This document shows, piece by piece, positions 19,353 through 27,647 of a DNA stretch of 35,822 nucleotides. The stretch spans positions 1-35,822 of the forward strand of contig JAENWD010000124.1 in assembly GCA_016650245.1 (NCBI GenBank), written 5' to 3'. The stretch comes from Vicinamibacteria bacterium (GTDB lineage: Bacteria; Acidobacteriota; Vicinamibacteria; Vicinamibacterales; JAENWD01). The first letter of the stretch is position 1, and each line of letters starts with the position of its first letter. The notes below the pieces were generated by a model. That model saw nothing but the letters and a program-made list of their open reading frames with translations. It was not told where the DNA came from and ran no database searches. The translations under genes and the position numbers were made by a program.

Positions 19353-19579
19353 AGCCCGCCTGTGCTCCTCACAGCTCGTGTCGTGTTGAGCACGCCTTTG
19401 AGTGCCTCATTCACCGCTTCTTCAGTCGGAAACGCCTCGGCGACCTCTGGCTGAATCAACACGATGTTGGTGCCCTCACGCACTCGTCGCGCATACTTGC
19501 CGCGAACGCCGCCCTTCATGGACGCAAAGTCGTACTCGGGGCGCAAGCCGTCAGCTGGGATCGGATTAGCCTTCTTCAT
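19271..19579 (-). CDS. Antitoxin partner of BrnT-type toxin
   Basis: 102 aa MKKANPIPADGLRPEYDFASMKGGVRGKYARRVREGTNIVLIQPEVAEAFPTEEAVNEALKGVL; overlaps the toxin 3' end; C-terminus encoded inside the attC-like site. Confidence 0.8.
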   Translation of the reverse strand: MKKANPIPADGLRPEYDFASMKGGVRGKYARRVREGTNIVLIQPEVAEAFPTEEAVNEALKGVLNTTRAVRSTGGLPNRALQPVSRAKRKAPLRKASRAARG

Positions 19580-19835
19580 AGAATGTTCGCTCGTGCCGTG
19601 TCGCGGTCCTGGTACTGATGATACGGATGTTATCGGTGGCTTCGGTGTGTGACACCACGAGGATGCGGCCTCGAGCAGACACTCCGATGATCAGGAATCG
19701 TTGCTCGCCGGAGTGATCGTCGTCCGGAAAGGTCATCGAGAGCGAATCGTCGAACACTGTCGCCGCCTCACGGAAGTCAACGCGGTGCTTCTTGAGATTC
19801 GCATCCGCCTTTGTCGGATCCCACGTAAACGTCAC
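19566..19835 (-). CDS. BrnT family toxin
   Basis: 89 aa MTFTWDPTKADANLKKHRVDFREAATVFDDSLSMTFPDDDHSGEQRFLIIGVSARGRILVVSHTEATDNIRIISTRTATRHERTFYEEG. Confidence 0.9.
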   Translation of the reverse strand: MTFTWDPTKADANLKKHRVDFREAATVFDDSLSMTFPDDDHSGEQRFLIIGVSARGRILVVSHTEATDNIRIISTRTATRHERTFYEEG

Positions 19836-19966
19836 TGGATCAGTGTACGCGTTGTTTGAAGGCGGCGTCAGGTCGCCTGCGCCCGGGTGCCCGCCGCAGC
19901 GGCGATGAACGCACCAGCCGCCGACCGCTAAAACGCTGGTCAGACGGACAACGTCTCCTGAGTACG

Positions 19967-20258
19967 TCAGATCCGCCGTTTCGAAAGCGCTTCTTGAACG
20001 TACTCATTGAACGATACTGCAAGCAGCTCACGCCTGGACTCCCAGAACGACTCGGCCCGGTCGATCCTCCACAAGGCGTTGTCGGTCGGTATGCACTGGC
20101 TCTCAAGTACGCGAGTCTTGCGCTATCGCTAGATAGACCTCTGGGCCAGCCTGCCCAATGGATTTGTTCACATCACCCGCGATAAACGCCATGTTTGCGA
20201 TGTTGTCGGCCGTCGGCCGCACGTCCTCGGAGAACCGCGCGCGAGGAAGGATATGATG
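19967..20258 (-). pseudogene. C-terminal remnant of a DUF262/DUF1524 (GmrSD-like, HNH) nuclease, frameshifted
   Basis: Minus-strand HHILPRARFSEDVRPTADNIANMAFIAGDVNKSIGQAGPEVYLAIAQDSR / frameshift / VLESQCIPTDNALWRIDRAESFWESRRELLAVSFNEYVQEALSKRRI*. Confidence 0.65.
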
Positions 20259-20356
20259 CCGACAACTCGGTTCCCGGAGGCTTCAATCGCGGCTGCAGTC
20301 TGTCGCGGCGATGGCGTGGATTCAATGTGTGCGGATGTCGGGTCATCGCAATCGCC

Positions 20357-20404
20357 TGCTCGAAGCCGAACGGCGCGCGCGTGGGCCGCGTTCGAGTGCA
20401 GCGC
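20357..20404. repeat. Near-identical copy of the 3' end of the CorC/HlyC gene (18230-18276)
   Basis: TGCTCGAAGCCGA[A/G]CGGCG...TGGGCCGCGTTCGAGTGCAGCGC shared; 23 bp identical at the 3' side. Confidence 0.8.
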
Positions 20405-20451
20405 CCCTGACGCCCTCGGTTGCGGCCCGAGTTCGGTCGAGGGCTGGGAGG

Positions 20452-21256
20452 CTAGCTGAAGTGCCCGGCGAGCAGCTGGTTGATCTGGTCGGCGCACTGA
20501 ATCGGCACGGCGTGACCGGCCTCCGCGATCTCGATGTAGCGCGCCCCGGGGATGGCGGCGGCGAGCTGCCGTCCGAACGCCGGCAGCGCGATGCGGTCCT
20601 GCGCCGCGCTCACGACCAGTGTCGGAATCGACGCGAGGGAGGCAAGGCGGTCCAGCGCGTCGTAGCGGCCCATGGCCTTGAGCTGCGCCATGACGATCGG
20701 CGGCTGATCGGCCAGGTCGCGACCGAACAGGTCGGCAAGTGTCGCCTCGAGGGCGCCCCAGATCCGCGCGCACGAGGTACTCGCGCGTCATCACCAGTTC
20801 GACAAACGCGCGCCGCCGCGCCGATCGCGGTCCGATGCGCGAACGGAGGCCGGCCACCAGCAGGTCCCACGACAATCGCGCGCCTTGCGCGCCTCGCGCG
20901 AACGTGCAGAGCAGCGACAGCGACCGTACCCTCGAGGGCGCTGACAGGGCGACCTGTTGCGCGATGACCCCGCCCATCGAGTGGCCGACGACGTCAAGAC
21001 GGGCAGCGCCTGCCGCGTCGGCGACCGCCAGCGCATCGGCCGCCATGGCCTCGATGGACAGGGGCACCGCGCCTGGCGAGCTGGCGCCGATGCCGCGGTT
21101 GTCAAAGGCGAGGACCGCATGGTCCGAGGCCGGTGCCTCGATTTGCGGCTGCCAGGCGCGACCGATGGCGCCCACGCCTTGGATGAGCAGCACCGGAGGC
21201 CCTGCGCCTGCCATCGTGTAGTGGATCGTCGCGCCCGCACGACTGGTCGTTGGCAT
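20452..21256 (-). pseudogene. Alpha/beta hydrolase, frameshifted near 20750-20765
   Basis: N-terminal part MPTTSRAGATIHYTMAGAGPPVLLIQGVG...VVGHSMGGVIAQQVALSAP in one frame; C-terminal GALEATLADLFGRDLADQPPIVMAQLKAMGRYDALDRLASLASIPTLVVSAAQDRIALPAFGRQLAAAIPGARYIEIAEAGHAVPIQ in another. Confidence 0.8.
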
Positions 21257-21377
21257 CGAACCAGTGTGTCCCGTCGGGCGCGGCGTTGTCACGACGTTCA
21301 GGCTCGCCGCGTCCAGAGTGGCAGGCCGGCCGCGGGACCGGCTACACTGCTTTCAGCGCCTCCTGCGCGAGGATCTC

Positions 21378-22664
21378 ATGACCTACGTGCGTCTCCGTCT
21401 GGTGATCGTCGCGGTGGCACTGGCGATCTGGCTGGCGCCCGGTTCAGTCGCTGCCCAGACGACAGCGCCCGGCCAGGCCGAGGTTCAGGCGCTCAAGGTG
21501 GAGCTCGACAAGACACGCGTGGAGTTCGAGGCCGTCCGCCAGCAGTACGACCAGCGTCTGTCCGCCCTCGAGCAGAAGCTGGCGCAGCTGACCGGCGCGC
21601 CGCAGCAGACCAACGCCGCGCCCTCGCCGCCGGTGCCCCCTGCTGAGCCGTCGCCGCCACCAGACCCGGTGCCCACCGGAGGCGGGTCGTCGGCCTTCGC
21701 CAAGATCTTCAACCCCGACATCGCCGTTGTCGGCAACATGCTTGGGGCCGCGGGTCACAATCCCGTCGAAGATAGCCCCGCGCTCCAGTTGAGCGAGGCC
21801 GAGGCGTCCTTCCAGGCGATCGTCGACCCCTACGCCAAGGCCGATTTCTTCATTGCCGTCGGACCCGATGGCGCGGAACTCGAAGAAGGCTTCATCACGT
21901 TCAACACGCTGCCCGGCCGCTTCCTGCTCAAGGCCGGCAAGCTGCGCGCAAACTTCGGGAAGGTCAACACGCAGCACACGCACGCGCTGGCCTGGACGGA
22001 CCGCCCGTTGGTGACCCGCAACCTGGTGGGCGGAGAGGAGGGGCTTGCCGACGGGGGCCTGTCGCTGTCGCGCCTGGTGCTGAACCCCTGGTTCTTCCTG
22101 GAGGCGACCGGCGAAGTCTTCGGGGGACGCTCTGATTTGTTCGAAGGCAACCAGCGCTCGCAGCTCACCTATGTCGCGCGGCTGCGCGGGTATCGCGACC
22201 TCACCGAGGGCAGTAACCTCGACATCGGCACGTCGTTCGCCTACGGCCACACCGCCACCGGACCCGACACGACCGCGCAACTGGTCGGCGTCGACGCCAC
22301 ATTCCGGTACCGACCGCTGCGGCGCGCGATCTACAGCCGTTTCCAGGCGCGCACCGAGCTGGTCTGGAGCCGCCAGGATCTGGAAGACTTCGAGCGGTCC
22401 CGTGCCTTCGGGATGTACGGCAGCGCCGAGTACCAGTTCGCGCGGCGCTGGGTGGGCGGCGCGCGCTACGACCGGTCGGGCCGCGCGCTCAACGGCGATC
22501 TCATCGACAACGGCGGCGCGTTCACGCTCACGTTTTGGCCAAGTGAGTTCAGTCAGATCCGTGGCGAGTACCGCCTGACGCGGTACGCCGACGATGTGAC
22601 GGCCAACGAGTTCCTCTTCCAATTCCTCTTTGCCATTGGTGCCCACGGCGCGCACGTTTTCTAA
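21378..22664 (+). CDS. Outer-membrane porin-like beta-barrel protein with N-terminal coiled coil
   Basis: Signal peptide LRLVIVAVALAIWLAPGSVAAQ, coiled coil VQALKVELDKTRVEFEAVRQQYDQRLSALEQKLAQL, Pro-rich linker, barrel-like C-terminus EFLFQFLFAIGAHGAHVF. Confidence 0.75.
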   Translation: MTYVRLRLVIVAVALAIWLAPGSVAAQTTAPGQAEVQALKVELDKTRVEFEAVRQQYDQRLSALEQKLAQLTGAPQQTNAAPSPPVPPAEPSPPPDPVPTGGGSSAFAKIFNPDIAVVGNMLGAAGHNPVEDSPALQLSEAEASFQAIVDPYAKADFFIAVGPDGAELEEGFITFNTLPGRFLLKAGKLRANFGKVNTQHTHALAWTDRPLVTRNLVGGEEGLADGGLSLSRLVLNPWFFLEATGEVFGGRSDLFEGNQRSQLTYVARLRGYRDLTEGSNLDIGTSFAYGHTATGPDTTAQLVGVDATFRYRPLRRAIYSRFQARTELVWSRQDLEDFERSRAFGMYGSAEYQFARRWVGGARYDRSGRALNGDLIDNGGAFTLTFWPSEFSQIRGEYRLTRYADDVTANEFLFQFLFAIGAHGAHVF

Positions 22665-22680
22665 CTACGAGGGAACTGGT

Positions 22681-23607
22681 ATGCGATTGCTGGTGCGTTG
22701 CGCATCGCTCGGTCTACTCTGGCTTGCGGGTGTGACTCCAGCGGCCGCGGCGCTCAAGGTCGTCGCGACGACCGAGGATCTCGCGGCCATCATCAGCGAG
22801 GTGGGCGGCGACAAGGTGAGCGTCGAGACGCTGGCGCGCGGGTATCAGGACCCGCACTTTGTCGAGCCCAAGCCCAGCTTCATCCTCAAGCTTCACGCCG
22901 CCGACCTGCTGGTCCTGGTCGGGCGCGAGTTGGAGATCGGGTGGCTGCCACCGCTGGTCCAGCAAAGCCGCAACGCCAGCATCCAGCCAGGCGCGCGCGG
23001 CTACTTGGACGCGTCGATGACGGTGAAGATCCTCGAGATCCCCACCGGGCAGATCACGCGCGCGATGGGCGACGTCCATCCGCAAGGCAACCCGCACTAC
23101 TGGCTGGATCCCGGCAATGGCCGTCGCGTCGCCCGGGCCCTGCAGGCGAAGCTCACCGAGCTGTCGCCGGCCGACGGCGCCTACTTCGCTCAGCGCTTCG
23201 CCGACTTCGACAAGCGCCTCACCGACGCCGAGAAGCGCTGGGACGCGGCAATGGCGCCGTACAAAGGCGTCAAAGTCGTCACCTACCACCGCTCGTGGCC
23301 CAACTTCGCCGACCGCTTCGGCCTCGACGTGGTCGGTTACGTCGAGCCAAAGCCGGGCATCCCGCCGTCGCCCGGGCACACGCTCGACCTGGTGAACGAG
23401 ATGAAGCGCCAGAACATCAAGGTCATCGCCGTGGAGCCGTACTTCGATCTGAAAACGCCCAACGCCGTCGCGCGCGACACCGGCGCTGTGGTGTTGGTGC
23501 TGGCGCCCTCGGTCAACGGCGTGAAGGAGGCGACCGACTACCTGCGCCTGTTCGACTACAACGTCAACCTGCTGGTCCAGACGTTTACCAAGCTCGGTGT
23601 GAAGTAG
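22681..23607 (+). CDS. Metal (Zn/Mn) ABC transporter substrate-binding protein, ZnuA/TroA family
   Basis: Signal peptide; LKVVATTEDLAAIISEVGGDKVSVETLARGYQDPHFVEPKPSFILKL...VHPQGNPHYWLDPGNG...KVVTYHRSWPNFADRFGLDVVG. Confidence 0.93.
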   Translation: MRLLVRCASLGLLWLAGVTPAAAALKVVATTEDLAAIISEVGGDKVSVETLARGYQDPHFVEPKPSFILKLHAADLLVLVGRELEIGWLPPLVQQSRNASIQPGARGYLDASMTVKILEIPTGQITRAMGDVHPQGNPHYWLDPGNGRRVARALQAKLTELSPADGAYFAQRFADFDKRLTDAEKRWDAAMAPYKGVKVVTYHRSWPNFADRFGLDVVGYVEPKPGIPPSPGHTLDLVNEMKRQNIKVIAVEPYFDLKTPNAVARDTGAVVLVLAPSVNGVKEATDYLRLFDYNVNLLVQTFTKLGVK

Positions 23608-23610
23608 GCC

Positions 23611-24450
23611 ATGGACACGACTGTCCTGCAGTTTCTTGCGGCGCCCTTTGCCGCCAGCCTCATCCTGACCGGGATTCACGCGTACCTGGGCGTGCACGTC
23701 GTGGAGCGCGGCGTGATCTTCGTGGACCTCTCGCTGGCGCAGATCGCGGCGCTGGGCGCCACGATGGCCGTGCTGATGCCGTTCACCGGCGGCGATCCCC
23801 ATCACCCGGGCGTGTACTGGGTGAGCCTCGGCTTCACGTTCATGGGGGCGGCGGTGTTTTCGCTCCTGCACAGCCAGAAGGCACGCATCCCGCAAGAGGC
23901 CATCATCGGCATCTGCTACGCCGTGGCCTCGGCGGCCTCGATCGTCGCGATGAGCTCGTCGGCCTCGCAGGCCGAGCACCTGCAGCACATGCTGGTGGGC
24001 AACATCCTCGCGGTCTCGTGGCCGGAAGTGCTGAAGACGGCGGCGCTCTACGGCGTCGTGGGCGTGTTCCACTACGTCTTCCGGCACAAGTTCCTGCTGA
24101 TCTCGATGGACCGCAGCCGCGCGGCCGCTGAAGGCGTGTCGGTGCGCTCCTGGGATTTCCTGTTCTACGCGTCGTTTGGCTTCGTGGTCACCTCGTCGGT
24201 GTCGATCGCCGGTGTGCTGCTGGTGTTCTGCTATCTGATCGTCCCGTCAGTGGCGGCCATGCTGTACGCCGACCGTGTGGGGCCGCGGCTGGCCATCGGC
24301 TGGACCATGGGCACGGTCGTGTCGGCGCTTGGCGTGTTTCTGTCATTGCAGCTCGATCTGCCGACCGGCGCGACGATCGTCTGCACGTTCGGCATCGTGT
24401 TGCTGCTGATGGCGGCCCTCAAGCCGCTGATCCGAAGGAACGAGGTCTAG
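23611..24450 (+). CDS. Metal ABC transporter permease (ZnuB/TroC family)
   Basis: MDTTVLQFLAAPFAASLILTGIHAYLGVHVVERGVIFVDLSLAQIAALGATMAVLM; multi-TM; DFLFYASFGFVVTSSVSIAGVLLVFCYLIVPSVAA. Confidence 0.93.
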   Translation: MDTTVLQFLAAPFAASLILTGIHAYLGVHVVERGVIFVDLSLAQIAALGATMAVLMPFTGGDPHHPGVYWVSLGFTFMGAAVFSLLHSQKARIPQEAIIGICYAVASAASIVAMSSSASQAEHLQHMLVGNILAVSWPEVLKTAALYGVVGVFHYVFRHKFLLISMDRSRAAAEGVSVRSWDFLFYASFGFVVTSSVSIAGVLLVFCYLIVPSVAAMLYADRVGPRLAIGWTMGTVVSALGVFLSLQLDLPTGATIVCTFGIVLLLMAALKPLIRRNEV

Positions 24451-24473
24451 CGCAGGCCTTCAGGCATGCGCTA
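24448..24473. terminator. Bidirectional hairpin between convergent genes
   Basis: TAGCGCAGGCCTTCAGGCATGCGCTA; the two ends are the stop codons of both genes. Confidence 0.6.
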
Positions 24474-25337
24474 CTGCACCAACCGCGCGCCGGTCTGGAA
24501 CCGGCGATAGTTGCTGTACGTCGCGGTGCCCTCCACGACGACGCCATCGGGAGACTCGTAGCGTTCGTCGAGGCGGACGGGGAGCACGAGGTCCATCGCG
24601 GCGACGCGTTCGAACCGGGTGGTGAGCGCGTAGTCGACGCGCTCGAACTCCAACTCGAGGTCGGTGCGGAGGATGGCGCCCGTGGCGGCCTCGATCCACA
24701 CGCGTCCGCGTGAGAAGACCGGCCGGCCGTCGCCCCGGCGGACCAGCGTCGGCCGGCTGCGCTCGCGAAACGCCAACTCCCACACCGGCGCGTTCGCCGC
24801 TGACCGGCGCTTCCAACTGAATCGCGCCTGCCGTTCGGGATGCAGGAAGAACACCGCGACGGTGGGCAGGTTGAAGTTGCGCGAGCCCGGCGCCAGATTG
24901 TGGCGTGCACCTTCCTCGAGAATGGCGCGCGCGTGTGACCAGCTGGCCTCGCGTGAGCCGTGCAGCAGCTCGACCAGACGCCTGCGCTCGGGTCCGACCG
25001 GCTGACCGTCGACCTCGATCACGTCGCGAAAGCCAATCGCCTCGGACTCGCCGGGCAGCGTCACCCACGCAAACTCCGCCACCAAACGCCGCGCGGCCGA
25101 CCGCCCGCTCTTATTGTCCGGGTCCGGCGTCAGTTCCTGCGAGAGCGTCTCGGTCGCCACCAGGCGTGGCAGCTCGTCGGCGTAGCGAGCCACGAACGTG
25201 CCGGCGCGCGCCATCACCGCCTTCTGCGAAAGCGTCGATGCTTGGTCGGGCATCGCGCCGGACACCAGCCACGCAAGCAGCCACACGACGCGCACGCCAG
25301 TGACGGTACCACGCCCATGACGCAGTACTCGCGCCAA
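24471..25337 (-). CDS. Hypothetical secreted protein (real start possibly the internal GTG near 25295)
   Basis: 288 aa; signal-like VRVVWLLAWLVSGAM; TETLSQEL...FSWKRRSAANAPVWELAFRERSRPTLVRR...RVWIEAATGAILRTDLELEFERVDYALTTRFERVAAMDLVLPVRLDERYES. Confidence 0.7.
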   Translation of the reverse strand: MARVLRHGRGTVTGVRVVWLLAWLVSGAMPDQASTLSQKAVMARAGTFVARYADELPRLVATETLSQELTPDPDNKSGRSAARRLVAEFAWVTLPGESEAIGFRDVIEVDGQPVGPERRRLVELLHGSREASWSHARAILEEGARHNLAPGSRNFNLPTVAVFFLHPERQARFSWKRRSAANAPVWELAFRERSRPTLVRRGDGRPVFSRGRVWIEAATGAILRTDLELEFERVDYALTTRFERVAAMDLVLPVRLDERYESPDGVVVEGTATYSNYRRFQTGARLVQ

Positions 25338-25423
25338 TTAGAGGTATCCCGGAACCCATAGCGTGTGTTACCTTTAGGAGTTTTCAGCAACCGCGGCACT
25401 CCGCGCATACACCCGTCGCTGAA

Positions 25424-25461
25424 GTCCGTAGTCCGAAAGTCGGTAATCCGAAGTCCGTACC
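25424..25461. repeat. 7-bp AGTCCGW repeats in the mgtE leader
   Basis: AGTCCGT AGTCCGA AAGTCGGT AATCCGA AGTCCGT A before the ATG at 25474. Confidence 0.8.
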
Positions 25462-25473
25462 AAGGTCTCTCAA

Positions 25474-26844
25474 ATGGCGCAGCCGCGAAGAATCGATGTC
25501 GTGCTCGACTCGGTCAGACGACTGTTGCGCATTGGTGCGACCGCCAACCTCTTCAATCTGCTCCAGAAGCAGCATCCGGCCGACCTGGCGGCCGTCTTCG
25601 GCGAACTGCAGGAGCGCGACCGCAAGGCCGCCTTCGCCGTCGTCGTCGAGCGCAGTCCCAAGCTGGCGATGGAGTCGGCGGCCGAACTCGGGCCCGAGAT
25701 GGCGGCGCAACTGCTCGCCGACCGGCCTGCCGAAGAGGTCGCCAAGCTGATTCAGGAAATCCCTTCCGACGACGCGGCCGCGCTGGTGGACTACCTGCCA
25801 GAGGAGCTGTCGACGGCGGTGCTCGAGTTGATGCGCCAGAAGGAGTCCGGGCAGGTGGGCAACCTGCTCGAGTTCCCCGAGAAGACCGCCGGGCGCATCA
25901 TGAACCCGAACGTCTTCGCGCTCAACGAAGACCTGACGGTGGCCGAGGGGATCACGCAGCTTCAGGCGTCGCGCGACGTGGAGATGGTGTTCTATCTCTA
26001 CATCGTCGACTCGCGGCGGCATCTGGTGGGCGTCACCTCGCTGCGGCGTCTGCTGCTGGTGTCGCCCGAGACGCCGCTGAAGCGGATCATGACGCCGGAC
26101 CTGATCAGCGTCCGCGTGGATACCGATCAGGAGGAAGCGGCTCGCCTGGTCGCGTCGTACAACCTCCTCGCCATCCCGGTCGTCGACGAAGAGAACAAGC
26201 TCATTGGCGTCATCACGGTCGACGACGTCATCGACGTCATCAAGGACGAGGCGACCGAAGACATCTATCGCCTCGCCGGTGTCACCTCCGACGAGCGAGT
26301 GTTCACTCCGCCGGGCGAGTCGCTCACCAAGCGCCTGCCGTGGCTGGCGGTGAACCTCGTCACGGCGTTCATCGCGGCCAGCGTCGTCAGCCTGTTCGAG
26401 CAGACAATCGATCAGGTCGTGGCGCTGGCCGTGTTCATGCCGATCGTGGCGGGCATGGGCGGCAATGCCGGGACGCAGACGCTGACCGTGATCGTCCGCG
26501 GCATCGCGCTGGGCGAGTTGAACTGGGGCAACACCCGCAAGGCGCTGCTCAAGGAAGCGCTGGTCGGCCTGGGCAACGGCCTGGTGCTCGGCACGCTTGG
26601 GGCCCTGATCGTCTGGCTGATGAAGGGCAACCCGGTGCTGGGCGGGGTCCTTGGGATGGCGATGGTGATCAACATGTTCATTGGCGCCACCGCCGGAACG
26701 CTGATTCCGCTGGGATTGCGGGCGATGAAGGTCGATCCCGCCCTGGCCAGCTCCGTGTTCATCACGACGTTCACGGACGTGGCGGGTTTCGCCTCGTTTC
26801 TGGGGCTGGCGACGGTGTTCCTGAAGTACCTCAAGACCGGGTAA
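25474..26844 (+). CDS. mgtE: Magnesium transporter MgtE
   Basis: MgtE N domain, CBS pair, TM region GGNAGTQTLTVIVRGIALGELNWGNTRKALLKE. Confidence 0.96.
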   Translation: MAQPRRIDVVLDSVRRLLRIGATANLFNLLQKQHPADLAAVFGELQERDRKAAFAVVVERSPKLAMESAAELGPEMAAQLLADRPAEEVAKLIQEIPSDDAAALVDYLPEELSTAVLELMRQKESGQVGNLLEFPEKTAGRIMNPNVFALNEDLTVAEGITQLQASRDVEMVFYLYIVDSRRHLVGVTSLRRLLLVSPETPLKRIMTPDLISVRVDTDQEEAARLVASYNLLAIPVVDEENKLIGVITVDDVIDVIKDEATEDIYRLAGVTSDERVFTPPGESLTKRLPWLAVNLVTAFIAASVVSLFEQTIDQVVALAVFMPIVAGMGGNAGTQTLTVIVRGIALGELNWGNTRKALLKEALVGLGNGLVLGTLGALIVWLMKGNPVLGGVLGMAMVINMFIGATAGTLIPLGLRAMKVDPALASSVFITTFTDVAGFASFLGLATVFLKYLKTG

Positions 26845-26870
26845 AATGGGGGGATCTTGCCCTCAGGGCC

Positions 26871-27641
26871 ATGCCACTCTACACAGCCGACGCGCTGGTG
26901 CTGCGCACCTACAAGCTTGGCGAGGCCGACCGGATTGTCGTCTTCCTGACCTCGGATCGGGGCAAGAAGCGTGGCGTGGCCAAGAGCGCGAGGCGGCCCA
27001 GGTCGCGCTTTGTCGGGGCACTCGAGCCGCTGACGCACGTGCGGGTGGCGTACTTCGAGAAGGAGACCCGCGAGCTGGTGGGGCTCAACTACGCCGAGCC
27101 GGTGCGGTCGCCGCTGTCGGGACCGGGCGAATCGGTGAGCCACGCCAGCTACTTCGCCGAGTTGCTCGACGAGTGGGCGCAGGCCGACGACCCCAACGAG
27201 ACGCTGTTCCGGTTGGGGGCCTCGGTGCTCGACGCGCTGGCCGAGGGAGTGGACATCGAGGGCCTGGCGCGGTATTTCGAGTACTGGCTGCTGCGCCTGC
27301 AGGGCGTGTATCCGCCGCACCTGGTGTGTCATCGGTGCGGCCAGCGGTTCACCGGCGTGCCCGAGGCGGGCGCCTGGTTGTCGCCGCTGGACGGGGTGCT
27401 CACGTGCGCGACGTGTGCCGATGGCCTGGCGGGTCACCGCATGGGCACGCCGCTGTCGCCAGGGGCGCTGGCGTTTCTGGCGCACGCACGGGCGCGCGGC
27501 CCGCTCGAGCTGGGGGATCTGTCGAGGTCCAGCGGCGTGCTGGCCGAACTGGAGACACTGCACCGCGCGCTGATGGTGCGGCACCTCGAGCGGGAGTTGC
27601 GATCGACTCGTGTGTTACAGGCGATTAAGCGTGGACACTGA
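26871..27641 (+). CDS. recO: DNA repair protein RecO
   Basis: MPLYTADALVLRTYKLGEADRIVVFLTSDRGKKRGVAKSARRPRSRFVGALEPLTHVRVAYFE; Cys pairs CHRCG / CATC. Confidence 0.95.
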   Translation: MPLYTADALVLRTYKLGEADRIVVFLTSDRGKKRGVAKSARRPRSRFVGALEPLTHVRVAYFEKETRELVGLNYAEPVRSPLSGPGESVSHASYFAELLDEWAQADDPNETLFRLGASVLDALAEGVDIEGLARYFEYWLLRLQGVYPPHLVCHRCGQRFTGVPEAGAWLSPLDGVLTCATCADGLAGHRMGTPLSPGALAFLAHARARGPLELGDLSRSSGVLAELETLHRALMVRHLERELRSTRVLQAIKRGH

Positions 27642-27647
27642 TTCCCT

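Noticed and set aside
19840-19966. Second attC expected upstream of the BrnT gene
   Set aside because: Searched by eye for RYYYAAC/GTTRRRY pairs; only weak partial hairpins (ACCAGC...GCTGGT), so not called.
19856-20185. 109-aa plus-strand ORF in the island
   Set aside because: Lies opposite the HNH remnant, has low coding character and no recognised motif.
25365-27641. 758-aa ORF reading across mgtE into recO
   Set aside because: Only the last ~257 aa (RecO from 26871) are real; the rest is the wrong frame of mgtE.
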